DNA of 64,000 nucleotides from Chrysemys picta bellii (lineage: Eukaryota > Chordata > Testudines > Emydidae), in the NCBI RefSeq assembly GCF_011386835.1, contig NC_088809.1:2489001-2553000 (forward strand). Direction: 5' to 3'. Made by a program: the position numbers and the translations under genes. The notes beneath the pieces are model-generated. The model had not been told where the DNA came from. It did not search any database and saw only the letters and a program-made list of their open reading frames with translations. This document shows positions 1 to 13,629 of this stretch, piece by piece. Each line of letters opens with the position of its first letter. Positions within the stretch are counted from its first letter, which is position 1.

Positions 1-2139
1 TGAGAAATTTCATGGGAGACATTCAGAGAGTATAAAAAACTCTCTTACAAACCATTGTGCTTACTGGGACTGTTACTTCTTGTAGAAAGGGAGCCTGGGT
101 ACTTAGATTAGCTGCTTTTGTACCTGAGATAAGGAGTATTTAGCTTTGTCTAGGTGAGAAGTTTCCACCAGTTTAAATCAGTTGTTAAAATGATGCAACC
201 CTTGCATGGACACTCTTATTTTGGTTTACAAGTGGCTTTTTGTGCTTTAGCTGAAGTCCCCTGGGAATGAAATAAGCCACTCACCCCAAAAAGAAGAGAC
301 AGTCCAATATCAGTTTAAATTCACCTATGATTATATTGGGACAGATTTCTCATGTAGAAAAGTGGTCAGAAGCTACATCATATATTGAGCAAGCAAGATT
401 TCTCTTCCACCATGCAATAGGTCTTGCCCTTTCCACAAGTCACCAGGATATGTAAGCACCCACTAGATTCTACTTTTATCCTCAAGGGACTGAATAACAC
501 TTGACAAGTCACCTGGTAGGTTCCCAGCCAGAAAGCTATTGCTCAGCCTACAGACAGCTCAACACTCATGCAAGGTCTGGAGCATGCAGCAGGGTGATGA
601 CTAAGTCCTCATGGAACATCTGGACAGAGCCATGCTGAAGACAGATGGGCAGAGACCCATCCATTGAGATGAACAGAGGCAATTCACACCATTGTTACGA
701 GAAAAATAATCCTGCCTTCTCCCTTTTCGGCAGGAGAGTCACTTGTAGCAGAGCTTGTGTGGTTCTACTGCACAGCTGGTGGGATGGAAAATGCACACTC
801 TGCACCGCTCAAAGCCAGCTTTATGTTTTCTTCCTGCTGGATTTGGGGTGAAACCAGCAGATCCGCTACTACATGGATCCACCAGGCTCTTCCCAGCTGC
901 ATTGGCAACCCGAGTGCAGTGGAGGCTAGGCTTGCTCAGAGGCCGAGTGACAGCTACAGAGCAGTTCTGGGGAGAGTGGGCCTGGCATGAATGGAGCACC
1001 CCCTGAGACCTTCCCAGTGCACAGCCAGGCTGCATGCTGGAGCCAGGATTTGGGCCACAGGCAGTTGGAAGAAAGTTAAGACTGCCTGGGTCCCATACTG
1101 AAGGTTTCCTCGCAGCCATAAGGGCTAGAATCCAAGTATATTCTATTTTAAAATGAAAGCTTAAATGCTGCAGAAAGAGCACTGCACTCCCTGATGCTTC
1201 TCACAGGGAGTCAGAGCTACCAGATCCACATAGTCCCACGTCCACTCCCTTGGCCTTGTCTGTGCCAATATACGTGGGACCGACGTGAAGACTTGCTGCA
1301 CAGCATGCAGGGGCTAGCAACATCTCTGCAGCACTGTCTTTGCTAAAGGCCTCTCACGTGTCCCTGTCACCACCCCCCACCCCCCCCCAGAGTGAATTTC
1401 ACCTAGTGACAGTAATGCCAGGAGCAGCAGAACTTTGATTTGCCCAGGGACAGAAAGGAGTGCTCCTTGGACGGTGTGTGTATTCACACTGCACTGCAGT
1501 CATAGTTGAACTCCCAGCTGCACTTTGCAGCTAAGGGCAGAAAGTTTCAAACTAGTCCCAATTTGATATGACCAATTCAAAGATTTCCTATTCTACAGTG
1601 CTGGAAGAGAAACCTTGCCATTTGTTGACCGTACACCGCACGCGGATATACATACTTACAGTCTAATCTTTTGAGTGCTGATGTTTGGATCTCCACCATT
1701 ACATAAACTCACAGCTACTTACACTGATTTACTAAAGCTAGAGTCCTGCTTTAACCTACATCTGCTTTCTAAAGTTTCAGTCTCTTCAAAAGGGAAGTCT
1801 CCTTTCCAAGCAAGTTCTTATATCTCCAGATCTGTGGCTAAGGAAGTAGAGCCCCAACGTATTCTTTTCACGCTCTGACACAATAGACATGTCTGATCCC
1901 CATTCTACCAGACATGTACCAGGGATACAGTGCTTATTACTGATTATTAATAGTGTATAGAGGTGCATCGTGCTTCACAGCACAGAGAAACCTCGAGGCT
2001 CTTCCGTGAGGCTCTTACAACGTGGGGAAGGGCAGATGAAAGAAGGCAAAGACAATACAGTGAGATAGTCAGTACTTGGCTAAAGCACATGGGCTGATTG
2101 CTGCATGGTTGTTTTAGGTATTTATTATTTTGGAGGTGT

Positions 2140-2140
<1 letters not shown>
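1..2140. other. No gene seen; unique-looking intron sequence
   Basis: No exon, RNA gene or clear repeat was recognised. There is a C-rich run near 1369-1389. The overlapping open frames around 739-1182 occur on both strands and look random. Confidence 0.5.
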
Positions 2141-2222
<82 letters not shown>

Positions 2223-2232
2223 ACACACACAC
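2141..2232. repeat. (AT)4(GT)36(AC)6 microsatellite
   Basis: A short AT run (2141-2148) is followed by 72 bases of uninterrupted GT (2149-2220), which switches abruptly to ACACACACACAC (2221-2232). The switch makes the last 12 GT bases and the 12 AC bases perfectly self-complementary. Long GT/AC tracts can form Z-DNA and are usually highly length-polymorphic. Confidence 0.97.
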
Positions 2233-3540
2233 CTTTGAAAGTCACTTGGAAGCTGTAGATTTTGAGAAGAACTTAAGAACAGCACAGTGGACAGGGTCAG
2301 ATGGGCACTCCAGGAAGACTGGCAGCCTAGAAGTAGGCCCAGGGACAAGCATGGGGAGGAGAAAAAAAGGCATCAGATGAGAGGCTTGTCTGAGCAAAGG
2401 AAGCATGGATCTAAAAGGAGACAAGGTCAGAGAGGTACAGTTATCCAGTGTTTATTTATCTGGACTCCCATTTACACAGATTGCCCAGAACGCTCACCTG
2501 TGATCACTACTGCACGTTTCATACTTCTGCTGGATGGCCTTTTCAGTCGGCAGCAGAACAGACTTCTGCACTCTCGAAGTGGCTATTTGAGGATTATATT
2601 ATGCACTTATTAATGGAGGCATTGTGCATCTGACCCAGACCAGTGGCACCACTCAGAGATACGTTTACCTTGTTAGACTGAAGAAGTGCTGCAGGTACAG
2701 CACACACTAACACAGCAGATTAAAGCTGCATTCATTCAATTAGAGAGAGATGCCACATTTTTCTGAACAGCTTCAAAGGCGGCCACCTGGACATTTGGGA
2801 TACATATTTATAGGACAATTCAAATCATGAGGCTCTACAGCCAGCCTCCTTTATAGGTTTGTCATCTTTGGCCAAGAGACCGGCTATAGAATGGTTATCA
2901 GAGGTCTAGTGGGGCAGACAGACCTAAACACACTACAGTGTGTTTATATTACAACACCTACAATTGTGCAAGAGACTGCTCCAAATGCTCTGCCTTCTAG
3001 CACCAATTCCCCCATTAGTTTTGTCAATACACTCAGGCTGCTTCTCAGTCCAGTATTAACTGATACACTTAATGAGGAAAGGGGGTAAAAAGTGCGTGTC
3101 AACTTCATTAGAAGCCCCCATTTTCAAGAGCTTAGAACCACTGTAAAAATAAATACATTCATTTTCCAGACTGAAATTTAGTGAAACAAGGTCTTCGCCC
3201 AGGAACAAGTTAAAACAGTAAGACTCCTGTCTTACAACTCCAGAGACCAACTCTGCATGGCTTTGAAAGCTGACTTGGTTTACTTTTCCATCAAGAGCTT
3301 TTGTTCAGAATAACTTTTAGGCCATTCAGAACTAAATGTAGTGATTTAGGGGGTGAAAGAAAAAAGAAAAAAAAAATTAACATATTTGAATGTGATAATT
3401 CTTAAGTATTGACATTTAAAAATTTTTTTGCACCAGCATTTCTAGTGATTGCACTTAAGGACATTGGAAGAGAAGTTCAACACACTACGTTACTATGACA
3501 AAGCAGCTTTAAAAGCCCATTATCAAGTGTCAGGTAAAAC
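2233..3540. other. No gene seen
   Basis: AT-rich intron sequence with an A-rich patch at about 3357-3378. No feature could be supported. Confidence 0.5.
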
Positions 3541-3797
3541 TAAGCCCAGGTCTACACTACAAGCTTTATGTCAGCACAACTACGTCACCCGGGGTGTGGA
3601 AATCCACACCCGAGTGATGCAGTTATACTGACCGAACTGTGTGAACAGTGCTGTGTTGACGGGACGTAGCTACCGCCTCTTGGGGAGGTAGAATACCTAC
3701 GTCAAAGGAGAAGCTCTCCCATTGGCATCGACAGAGTCTTCTGTAAGCACAACACCGGCACAACTGCAGTGCCTTAAAGCCATGTCTACACTACTTT
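3541..3797 (+). mobile_element. MITE with GTCTACAC-type terminus (family A)
   Basis: The copy begins taagcccaggtctacactac and contains an internal hairpin (ggggtgtgg/ccacacccg near 3589-3613). Later come the GACGGGACGTAGCTACCGCC and CTCTCCCATTGGCATCGAC segments that recur in the copies at 11605, 25895 and 57347. It ends near a second 'ccatgtctacactac' at 3781-3796. It is a non-autonomous DNA-transposon-like repeat. The superfamily is not proven; the TIR style suggests Harbinger or hAT. Confidence 0.6.
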
Positions 3798-3799
3798 TT

Positions 3800-5440
3800 T
3801 TTGTGGGGGGGGGCACCAAAAGAATATTTAAGAGTCCAGTTTTAGCCACCAGAGTTTGAAAGCCACGACATACCATCCCAAAGGCCACCATGAACTATCA
3901 TTAAGATAGAAGGGAGCCTAGAAGGCTGGGGGCTTCAGCCTTCTGTGGCTTATACTATTACACATGCCATATATAGGAAACCACATGCAAGAATCATTAG
4001 AACAGATGCTGTTAAACATGGATACAATGAATGGAGTAGTTTGGGTCCCATATCCGACACGGTTACCAGCGTTCACTGGTATTTTAGTATTGCGTAGATA
4101 ACAGTGCCCTCCTTGTGAGGATGGACGACCACAGGCCAGTTTATGTCACTGAGGAGGAGGAGAGTTTCAGACAGCTAGAAGCAAAGCTTGATGCTTCAAT
4201 CCCTATCTTTTGGCATGTCACTATATACACACTAATGCCCAAAGAAAGCATGAGAAGAGGGGAGAGCCAACAAAAGCCATTTAGCTGTACAACTTAAATA
4301 AACTTGATTAAAGATTTGAGTTTACTTCAGCCTGCGTTTCCCTACATCCTAGTGCCCTCTGCTTTGTACAGGCAAAGTCTGTGCTAAAGGAAAGGCAATG
4401 CATTTTCTCTGCAGTCCTGTTAAAACAGAGCACTCGCTCACTCAGACTGCATTAAAGACTAGCACAGTGGAGCCCGAAAGGTGTATACACATGGTACCAA
4501 ATCTTATTAGAACTAGAAGAGGTCAGCCCTCTCTAATACATGTAAGCCTTCAATCCTTCTAATTCTCTTGAGGAAAGCACCTCTGAGCACTGAGCAGATC
4601 AAGTGAGAATGATCCCCCAAATCCATGGCTCTCCCGAGCCAAGCGGAAATAGTACGGAACCTGTAGCATAAAAAGTTAAAAAACATAAAAAAAGCAAAAA
4701 CAAGGCACAAGTAAAAATGAATCTCACTTAAGCCCAGAGGAGCAAGGAGCTCTCAAGTGAAGGCTGAACCTTAGAACCAACATGAAGTCATGCTATTGTG
4801 TGGAAAAACAGAGCCATGTCAATACTTCTCCCTCCCCCTTAGAATATAAAGCTCTTGTCCATCTCCAATAATTCTGCAAGACACTGCTCCAAACGCTCCA
4901 CATTCCAGGCACCAATTCCCTTTGCGCTCTCTCTCCCTCATATAGATCCCATGCAAAAGGTATTAATTTCACTTAAAATTCCTGAAGCCGCTTTCTAAAC
5001 CGATAGAGAAGCAGCTGAGTTGCGAAAGAACGTCTGACTTGTACAGCAGTCGCACATCAAGAGAACCCTGCATTCAAGCCATGCAGCGAGCCAACTGCTA
5101 GAAGCAGAACACACAAAAAACAAAAACAAAAACAAAAAAAAACAAACAGAAAGAGGAACTTGGTACCATGTCATATGTAATTTACTGCCACATCTGCAGA
5201 GAACAGCTATGGTTACTCCATTGTTTCACATTCATATTTTATCAGACACATGCAGTTGTAAAGCAGGAAGGCAGAAATAAACTGTGTGTGGCTGGTATGA
5301 CGTCAGGCTTAACTGTGTCGAAGGATTTCACTTTTGGCCTCTGAGCTTTGGGTCCAGCATATTTAATATCCCCCCTGGCTGGAATCCTATTTCTGGTTGC
5401 TAGAACTGGAATACTCTTCGGCTTGTGGGCCCCTAACCCT
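3800..5440. other. No gene seen
   Basis: Unique-looking intron sequence with an (ACAAA)-type A-rich stretch at about 5113-5150. Nothing else could be supported. Confidence 0.5.
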
Positions 5441-5449
5441 CCCTATTCT

Positions 5450-5575
5450 GATTGGGAGCCACAAACTCATGAATTCTACTCTCAAGTCCCAGCTTAGCCA
5501 CTGCCTCTCCATGACCAGGGAAGTCATTTTGCCTCCTGGTGCTTCAGTTTCCACATTGGTCAAAATGGAGACGCT
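5450..5575 (+). mobile_element. MIR-like SINE fragment
   Basis: The order 'caagtcccagcttagccactg', 'accagggaagtcatttt', 'gcttcagtttccacattggtcaaaatgga' follows the tRNA-related and core part of MIR-like SINEs: 'cccagctctgccact', 'gggcaagtca', 'cctcagtttccccatctgtaaaatgg'. It is an old, diverged copy, truncated at both ends. Confidence 0.6.
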
Positions 5576-5599
5576 TCTACATTGCCAGCCTCGGAGGGA

Positions 5600-8320
5600 T
5601 GTTCAGAGTATGAACCTGCAGGTTCACACAATACTGTTAAAAGGAGGCAGAGCTCTGCAAGTGCAATGGGAAAACCCTACCCAGTGGCATCTTCAGCTTT
5701 TATCAATCTACAGCATTTCCAAGCTTCAAGGAAAAAGGCCTGGAAAACTTCAGACTACAAATTAGAAGTTATACAAGCAGTGGCCAGCAATTAAAGAAAT
5801 CTCTATGCACCATTATACAGTCAGAATTCCTTAAGTTAAGTAACAGGGAAAAACCTCCACATATTATGGGTCAATAACTATTTAAGCCTGATGGATTAGA
5901 TACACCCTTTAGCAGACCCAGAAGGGCAGAGTCAAAGCAACTCCACCCATTCAAAGGAATAAAGATCATATGATGGTTTTTTATTCTCTCAACTGAGTAA
6001 CTAATCTTGCTGCAGGCTTCTGCTTTTCATCTTTAGACAGTAAGTGATCAGTGTATTTATTAACAAATTAGCTAAGGGTATTTGCATCTGCTCTTGCAGA
6101 TCCTGGCCATCTAGGAAACACAAAATAGGCGCTTGATGCACAGACATGTTTACTGCACAAGTTCTAAAACTTACAGATACAAAAATTAAGAGATATGAAA
6201 ATGTTATGTGACATATCTAAGGTTTGGAGATGAGGGCAGCTGGCTTCTAACCTTTCTTCATTAGTTTATAAGTAACTACTTTTTAAACAGCCAAATTATA
6301 AAAACAAAAAACCCACCACACACTCAAAACAAACCTAAAAGCATGAAAACAATATTTTCAAATCCCAAAGCTTTACAAAAAAAACAAAAACAAAAAACAA
6401 ACAAACAAAAAAAACCACACAACAACTAGTGAGGGGACACATCTCGCATACAAATATTCCTAGCAAGTTTTGGGGAAAAGCTTTGAGGAATCCTGGATGC
6501 TACCTAGTTAATGAACAAGTGGTTTTCTATAAAATTTAACCCAGACTGTCAAAATCACCAAAAATAGCAATATTACCACCAGTTGGCTATTTCTAAAGGA
6601 ATAGAATTCCCAAGGCACTTAATGAACAGAAAGTAAATAAGTCACAGAATTAATCATCTTTGTGCCCGTCTAGTATTTCTCATTAGCTCCTATGCAAATT
6701 TCTATCCAAAATACTGTGCTCTGAAATTCCTTAACACTCAGTGCCTTTTGACCCTGAAACATTCTAGTCCAGTTTGCACTACCCAGCTCTAAAACTCAAG
6801 TGAAACAAACACCAAGAAGAGATGATGTAACTTCAGATTCCTTGGGTTAGAGTCTGCTCCAAAATGTGGTTCAAACCATCACACAGAAGCACATTTTTTA
6901 GGACTCATGAACCACCACACAACACCACCACAAGAGGCCAATTTAATAAGTGTAATTTTAAGCTTCCAAACACCCATACGCATCACATTTTAAATAAACT
7001 GTTTCAAAACTTCTTAGGAGAATGAAGCAGACATACCTTAGAAGGAAGACCTGGCCAAACAAAGGTCATTACAGTAACCAGAACGCCATACTGAAGGGCT
7101 CAGCATTGTAAGATTATTTCCAAACACCTATTAAAGTCAAGGACTGTTTTATTAAGGTTTTCAGCTACACACAGTTAGCAACACTGCTTGTTACTTTTTC
7201 CCTGCTGTTGTGATTATTAATAAGGAAATGGAGTAAGCCGGATTTGAATTTTTCATTTGGTCACTGCTTTTTCCAGCATCATCACAAGTTTGTGTTCTGA
7301 AACACTGAATTTAGAATGTTGTTAGGATGGCTAGCAGCACTACTGGGGTGCAAGTTATCTGAAAAGATGCCACTTACTTATAGGCAATGAAAACCGAGTA
7401 GCAGTCTCTGAAGAAAAAGGTTTGGTGATATTGTCTCTTCAGTGCACACATGCACCCTTCCCATTCCCTGTAGTAAGAGTTGTGCATGATCAGAAAGTGG
7501 CAGACAAAAACCAGACCCAACCTGAGATGCTTTGAAACAAGTAGAGTGCGTTCCCACTTGCCCTTTGAAAAAGGTGGATGTTACATGTATATGTTATCCC
7601 AAGTTGCAAAACTGACAATACCGTCCTTCCATCACATAGCCAACACATTCTCAATCCCAGCTGAGATATGCTTATTCACTAAAGGAGAAGACTACAGCTA
7701 AAAAGCAAACCATAGAAACAAAGTCAACTGTTCTGCTTTAAATAAAGTCACTCTGGAAATGGGTTGAGCACATTTAAGGTCTGTGTTGACTTATGTCCTG
7801 GGACAATATTCTATTTTAAGAGTTCATGCAAGATGATTCATGTGGGAAAGCATTTTTTAAAGCTATTTAAATTTCCATTTTCAACATGTTGTACCAGAAA
7901 AACCTGGCCCAAAACGCTAAACATAGGAGAGACCTTTCAAGGTTACTATCTGGAAAAGCAGTAAAGGATGCATATGAGCCACAATAACTCAGTCTGATAA
8001 CTGTAGACTCATCCCTGGGATGAATTAGTCTCCAGTTGCAAGCCCCCACTTGGGAGAATCCCTCTATTAGGCGGACACAGGCTCCATGACAGCAGATTCG
8101 CAGGGTGGCAAAAACCATGTATGAATTACACAGTTACTAATGCTAAGGAACCTGGTAAGAACATCAGTTTTCTTCCACTGGAAACAGGTCTTCAGAACTT
8201 TACCAAGGCACGGCCTGAACTGTTAATTCTTTTGGAACTACAGTACTGTTAAAGACATAGGATGCAGGGCAATGGAGAACTGAGCCCCACGTAGGAGTGA
8301 ATTGCCACCTTTCCGATTTG
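5600..8320. other. No gene seen; AT-rich intron with an (ACAAA)n tract
   Basis: There is a simple A/C-rich repeat at about 6366-6421. Otherwise no exon, RNA gene or recognisable mobile element. Confidence 0.5.
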
Positions 8321-8321
8321 A

Positions 8322-8500
8322 CAGGTTATGTCTACACAGCAAAGAAAAACCTGCGAGTGGCCTGTGCCAGCTATCTTGGGCTCAGGCTGCAGGGCTTTCA
8401 TTGCTGTGTAGACTTCCAGGCTGCAGACCCAGCCCAAACTCTGGGACTCTCCCAGAATTTTGTTAGCCAGCCTCATGGGTTTCTGGTCTACAAAGAAAAT
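8322..8500 (+). mobile_element. MITE with GTCTACAC terminus (family C), partial
   Basis: 'ttatgtctacacagcaaagaaaaacctgcgagtggcctgtgccagct' opens the copy and 'cattgctgtgtagacttccaggctg' follows, giving an inverted gtctacac/gtgtagac pair about 80 bases apart. The word order (CTGCGAGTGGCCTGTGCCAGCT then GGGCTCAGGCTGCAGGGC) resembles the copy at 61133-61352. It is diverged and probably incomplete. Confidence 0.5.
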
Positions 8501-10960
8501 CCAGCTGGCTCCCTAGAGGATCCAAAAAAGCAGCCAAGAGGCCAGAGTTCTATTTCTATGGAGTTGGTCCAACACACCAGCTCACCTTCTCTTTCATCCA
8601 TGCAACTCCATGGGGTTACACTTTTCACTTCCTCTTCTCCAGGTCAAGGCTCTTTATGAAGCTTGATAGCATTCTATAGTACCTGTCAAACACCAGACTG
8701 CAGATCATTATTCTAGTACAGGTTTTAATTACTTGTAAACCTTGCTGGGTTCGAAGTTGCTTTAACAGCTCAAGAAAAAGACCAGGGCAACATTACGGTC
8801 AGCTCAGTGAAGAGCTCTTCTCAATGTGCAGCTATAGTATTAAAAAAAAATAAAAAACCACCAAAACACAGTTCTTAAGACACTTTAGGAATGGGATGGA
8901 CAACACTGAAAATATTACACCACCATGATAGAAGTCTACAGCAAAGCCTCCTCCGGAATACTCTGTGCAGTATTGATCCCCACTTCCCAGAAAGGAGATA
9001 GCAGAAACAGAGGGGGTTCAGAGACAAGCAATCTGAATGACAAGGGACATGGAAAAATACAGAGGATAGGGACTACTAAATATTGCCAGTTTAGAGAGAA
9101 GCCACATATACAAGGTTCATGGGAAAACATGTCAGCCTGGAGTCTGTTGCTCTGATGGCATGGACACCGGCAAGGCATTTGTGCCGGGCAGAGAAGCCCT
9201 GTAATTAAGGCAAAGAATTCCAGTACGTAAGAAAAGGTAGCAGAACGATACCATCCACAAAGCAGCAAACCTCCGGTGTTGCTTTGCCAGGGTTCAATCT
9301 CATTTAGGTCATGACTAGTCACTCCAGTTAGGATGTCAGTTCAAATTGAAAATGAACCAGTATCTAGACTCCAGGGAAGGGAAATGGTTGGGTCATTATC
9401 ACAGTAGTTTGAGCCAAATAAGGATCCACAGTGAGGAAGCAGAGCAAGCGCGACTGACCGGTTTAGAGAGACAAATGTTTTGCCCTTCATTTGAAAAGAG
9501 ATGTTTAAGCCTTAACACCCATACTGAGCAAGAGGTTAGCCCTTCTACATATAGTGAGACGTGGCATGGAGAGGTGAAGCATCTCGTGGGTCATTCAGCA
9601 AGTTCATGGCAGAGCAAGGGGAGATGTACTCTGCACAGCTCAGATCCCAGTGCTTCTACTCCGTCACTGCCTCCCACTGTACATTAGTGGTGCAGCAGGA
9701 GGCCACAGTGTGCCTTTGGGCTATTTAGTAAAGCCTGGAGCACTTCCCCTTTTCCTGTCCGGCACTGGAAACCCGACAGGAGTCTGCAATAACTGGACAA
9801 ACACTTGGGCTTCAAAGAAGTCTTTCAAGAACTTCAGCTAGAACTGGGCCAAGGCCCATCTTGTAAAAGTTACTGGAAGTACAAGTGACCATGAAGTCAA
9901 GTTACCCAACATTTTGTTAAACCAGCACACAGAAGTGGTGTTGAATGAGGTCATTTTGGAGGCCGTTCAAGGATAACTTCCAGGTCTGATGTCAGTGTCA
10001 CATGTTTGACGGAACAGTCTGCAGCTGGATATTTTAATGTTCTCTATTAATGAAGAGTACAGAAAAGCCAGTTGATTATAAATTCAACACAATTGGCTAA
10101 TGAATTGGTAAGTTAGGTCATAGTAACAGTCGCCAGACCCAAGAGCTGATATTTCCATGATGAAGTTTGGCCATTTAAAAAAAATATATATTTTTCTTTT
10201 TAGCTATTAGGAACAACAGTTTTAAGGAAAACACACTGCCTTATCGAGGTATCCATTTCATTACCACAGTGTTCTACTATTTCCTAGTTTCTGATAAACA
10301 GATTTTCCCTGTTCACAGGTTGCCTTCCAGCTGGCATAGAGTAAGTGAAAACTTAGCTCAGCAGTTGTACTACTAGTGTCTTGGAGTGCTGGAACACAAG
10401 CACTTACTAAGGTAACACAACCGCACTGCTGGAGTAGCCAACCCTGTGGTTAAAACCATTCTCCCAGAGATTTCAGTTGCCAAGTTCGTATTTCCTTTTT
10501 TCACTGTAATAACAGCAACATCCAACAGAAGTTCAGTCATGAGCATTTATGCTCAGTTACCACCAAACATTGGCGGAAAGCGTCTGCACACTGCCAATCC
10601 TTCCTGCTTGTACCCTGGAATTCTAGCAAGCAGGAATCGTTTTGCATCATGCAAGGTAAAATGTATGCTTTCATTTAGCTATGGTGTGGAATTTAAGGAA
10701 GGGGAAAGTGACAAAACAGGACACATCCCATGCATTTGAATAAGCCATTCACTTTTCTGGGGCACACGGAGTAGGAGTGGATTTTCAAAAGCACCAAGCA
10801 CTGGCTTAACTCTGCTCCACACCTCATAGTCAATGGTAAAACTCAAGGTCACCCTCTGGCAGATAATTAAGCGTGCATCTAACTCAAGCTGTTGTCCATA
10901 TCCCACTGTTATTACATGTAGAAAGAAACAAGATTTTAGCCACTTCTTTAGAGGCTAGAG
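8500..10960. other. No gene seen
   Basis: Intron sequence without a supportable exon or repeat, apart from short A/T runs near 8840 and 10180. Confidence 0.5.
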
Positions 10961-10965
10961 GTGTT

Positions 10966-11050
10966 CTACACTTCCAGCTCTGCCTCTTCACTGTTGCATG
11001 ACTTTAGACAAGTCCCCCTTTCACCTCACTGTGCCTCAAAGAGGATTAAT
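10966..11050 (+). mobile_element. MIR-like SINE fragment
   Basis: 'cttccagctctgcctcttcac', 'gactttagacaagtcccc' and 'cacctcactgtgcctcaaagagg' match the middle of a MIR-like SINE. Only the core is left. Confidence 0.55.
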
Positions 11051-11604
11051 ATTTTCCAGCTCTGACAGGGTTTATACTGCAGCTGAAGTTACTCCCAAGA
11101 AGCTAGCAGGACAAGCATTTTAAGTGTTATGTTTGTTTATTACCGTGATGGGGATATTCAGTGAGAATACCTGGGTTTAATCAAGAGCAGCTACAGAAAA
11201 CCCTCCACAACCCATTACATTTACTGAGATGGGCTAATCTGTGCAGCTACAGAAAGAAGTTACCACAAAGTTCAGAAACAAAGCAAACCCAAAGCTGAAA
11301 TGTGAGGGTGATTTAGTTTGTGTCATGGACAAAGACTGAAGTATTTCTAGATTTGTCTGTAAGTACTGCAAGAACAATGAAAGCCAGGAAGCAATGAAAA
11401 TACTGGGAGGATGAGTCTGTGAGAGCAAAGCAGAGGAGTTCAGATACACTCTGAGCCTCTGGCAGGATGACTAGGCCATGGAACTTTGGGATGTTGAACC
11501 CAACACCACATGCCATGTGTGCCACACAAAACTCACAGCACTAAGATGAAGATCTATCCCAGAGCCTACAAATTGTTGCAGGAGGCAGACATTACTTGGT
11601 GCTA

Positions 11605-11842
11605 GATTCAGGCCATGTCTACACCACGGGCACTACAGTGGCACAACTCTAGTACTGCTGCTGTAGCACCATAGCATAGACTTTTCTGACAGCAATGGAA
11701 GGGATTTTTCTGGTCACTGCAGGAAATCCACATCCCTGAGCTCCTGTAGCTGTGCCGAGGGAAGCAGTCTTCCATCTATCTAGCTGCATCGGCACCAGAG
11801 CTTACGTCGGCATAGCCATGGCACTTCTAGACGTAGGACAGT
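11605..11842 (-). mobile_element. MITE, family A (reverse orientation)
   Basis: It begins 'ttcaggccatgtctacacc' and ends around 'cacttctagacgtagg'. Internal segments 'gacagcaatggaaggga', 'gaaatccacatccctgagc' and 'tctatctagctgcatcggc' align in order with the copy at 25895-26098 and, reversed, with those at 3541 and 57347. Confidence 0.55.
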
Positions 11843-11844
11843 AC

Positions 11845-13365
11845 AGTACAATTAACATGAGCCACCTCACCAGCATTCCCCATTTCTCCAGAGAATTTCC
11901 TTAGCCCCAAGACACACTGCAAAATATAGTCTGCAAAGTAGTTGCAATTTCCACTCCAAATGCTACTCCAATTACAAGAAGCTAAGCAGTTAAACTTGTA
12001 TGCTCAGTAAGACAGTCATCATTTACCTACCTCTGGCTCAGCATGAAATACCAAACACCTTAGGTTCATAGACATTTGAAGCCTCATCTAAACCATAAGA
12101 ACATATCCTTAATTCTAGCCCATTCCCATTTTAAGACAAAACTCCTCTGAAAACCATCATCCTTTCAAAGGTTTAACACTATTTGGCAGTTATATGCTGC
12201 CTAAACAAGTCTGTACATTTTTTTTTTTTTATTTTAGACTTAATGTAGCATGTACTCTCAGAGAGGTTTACAATGTAGCCTTTTGTAGTTAACTTGCTCA
12301 CAACTGGGCCACTGCCAGGTTGTCATCAATGACATTGTAAAGCAGATGAATGAAGTTCTTATGTGTGGTGACAAGCAGAGTTCTGATATGGCGCATGCAT
12401 GAACTGAAAGAAGAGTTTGCTATTAATTTGTCAGGTTAATAAATATGATGATTCACTGAATAAAAGACTTCAAGTCTAAACATCCAGAAGGAATATTTGT
12501 AGTGCTTTAGTGGTTCAGTGCTCCCTTGAAAAATAAAAAAGTTACACACAAGCCAAAAAACAAAAACCATGGAATAAAAATTCCCCTGCATAGCTTCCCA
12601 CACCCTAAGCTCTTCTCAGGCATCGCAGAAGGTACAGCTCTGCCTTTCAGCCTGCCAACTCCAGACACGTGCCTGTTTCAATTGTGAAGTATTTTGTGGC
12701 TACTCCTGACAGAAAAAACACACCTTACCATGCAACACCTCCAAACTGGTTGTCATAGAGCAAATAGGAGAGATTATATGCTTAAGCAAGATCATGCTAC
12801 AAAGTAACAGAGCCAGAACCAGCAGCAGCAGCACCTGTGGGAAGAATTCCACTTCTTTATTTCAATAATAGAAGAATACACTTGGAAATGTTACATAGCA
12901 ATGCACTGTGAAACATTCAGTGTCAAGACACGTCAAGCCAAAGACAGTGAAGCTATTTCAAATAAGTTTGCATTCACTATTTTGCCACGTGGGAAAGACA
13001 CCCCACCACAAAAAACACCAACTACACACCAGTGCTCAACTTTTAAACAGACTCCAAAACCATTGAGGATGGTCTCAACGTGGCCCACGTAAAGAAATAT
13101 GGCAACCCTGGATGGGTAGGACACCGAGAGAACAATCAGGTTGCTTTGTTATTAAGCTTCTTGCCCCAGAAGACTGAATTCCCAGAAACAGATTGGTCAA
13201 CAGCGTTGCCATGAGGTATATGACTATTTCTAGCATAACAGAGAACATCATAACATATGGCCTAAGCATTTGGCAGGTTCTACCTTTTTAGTTCTCTTAC
13301 TGAGCATCCTCCCACCTGAGACGGACTTGACTAGTTCAACCATATGCTAATAGTGAGAAGCACCC
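11845..13365. other. No gene seen
   Basis: AT-rich intron sequence with a T-run at about 12220-12231. No exon or RNA gene could be supported. Confidence 0.5.
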
Positions 13366-13625
13366 AGGTCTAGTCACTAGGGCAGTGGACTGGGTGTCAG
13401 GAGAACTGTTTTATACCCAGCTCCGCAAATGACCTTCTGCGTGGCATTAGGCAAGTCACTTCCTCTCTGTGCCGCCACTTCCCTTCTCACCATTTGCCTT
13501 GTTTATTTCAATTGCAGCCTGGATTGGGTACTGTCTCGCACTATGTGTATGTACAGCACCTGGCATAATGGGCCCTCCAGGCCCATCATAACACAGTGCT
13601 AATGAATTAATTATTGTGCTATATC
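13366..13625 (+). mobile_element. MIR-like tRNA-derived SINE
   Basis: The sequence runs from 'ggtctagtcactagggcagtggactgggtgtcagga' through 'acccagctccgcaaatgacc', 'aggcaagtcacttcctctctgtgcc' and on to 'tgtacagcacctggcataatggg'. This is the tRNA-related head, core and tail region of a MIR-like SINE, and it is the most complete copy in the left half. Confidence 0.75.
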
Positions 13626-13629
13626 CAGA

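Noticed and set aside
2105..2380. Open frame reading Cys-Val repeats
   Set aside because: It is only translation of the (GT)n microsatellite.
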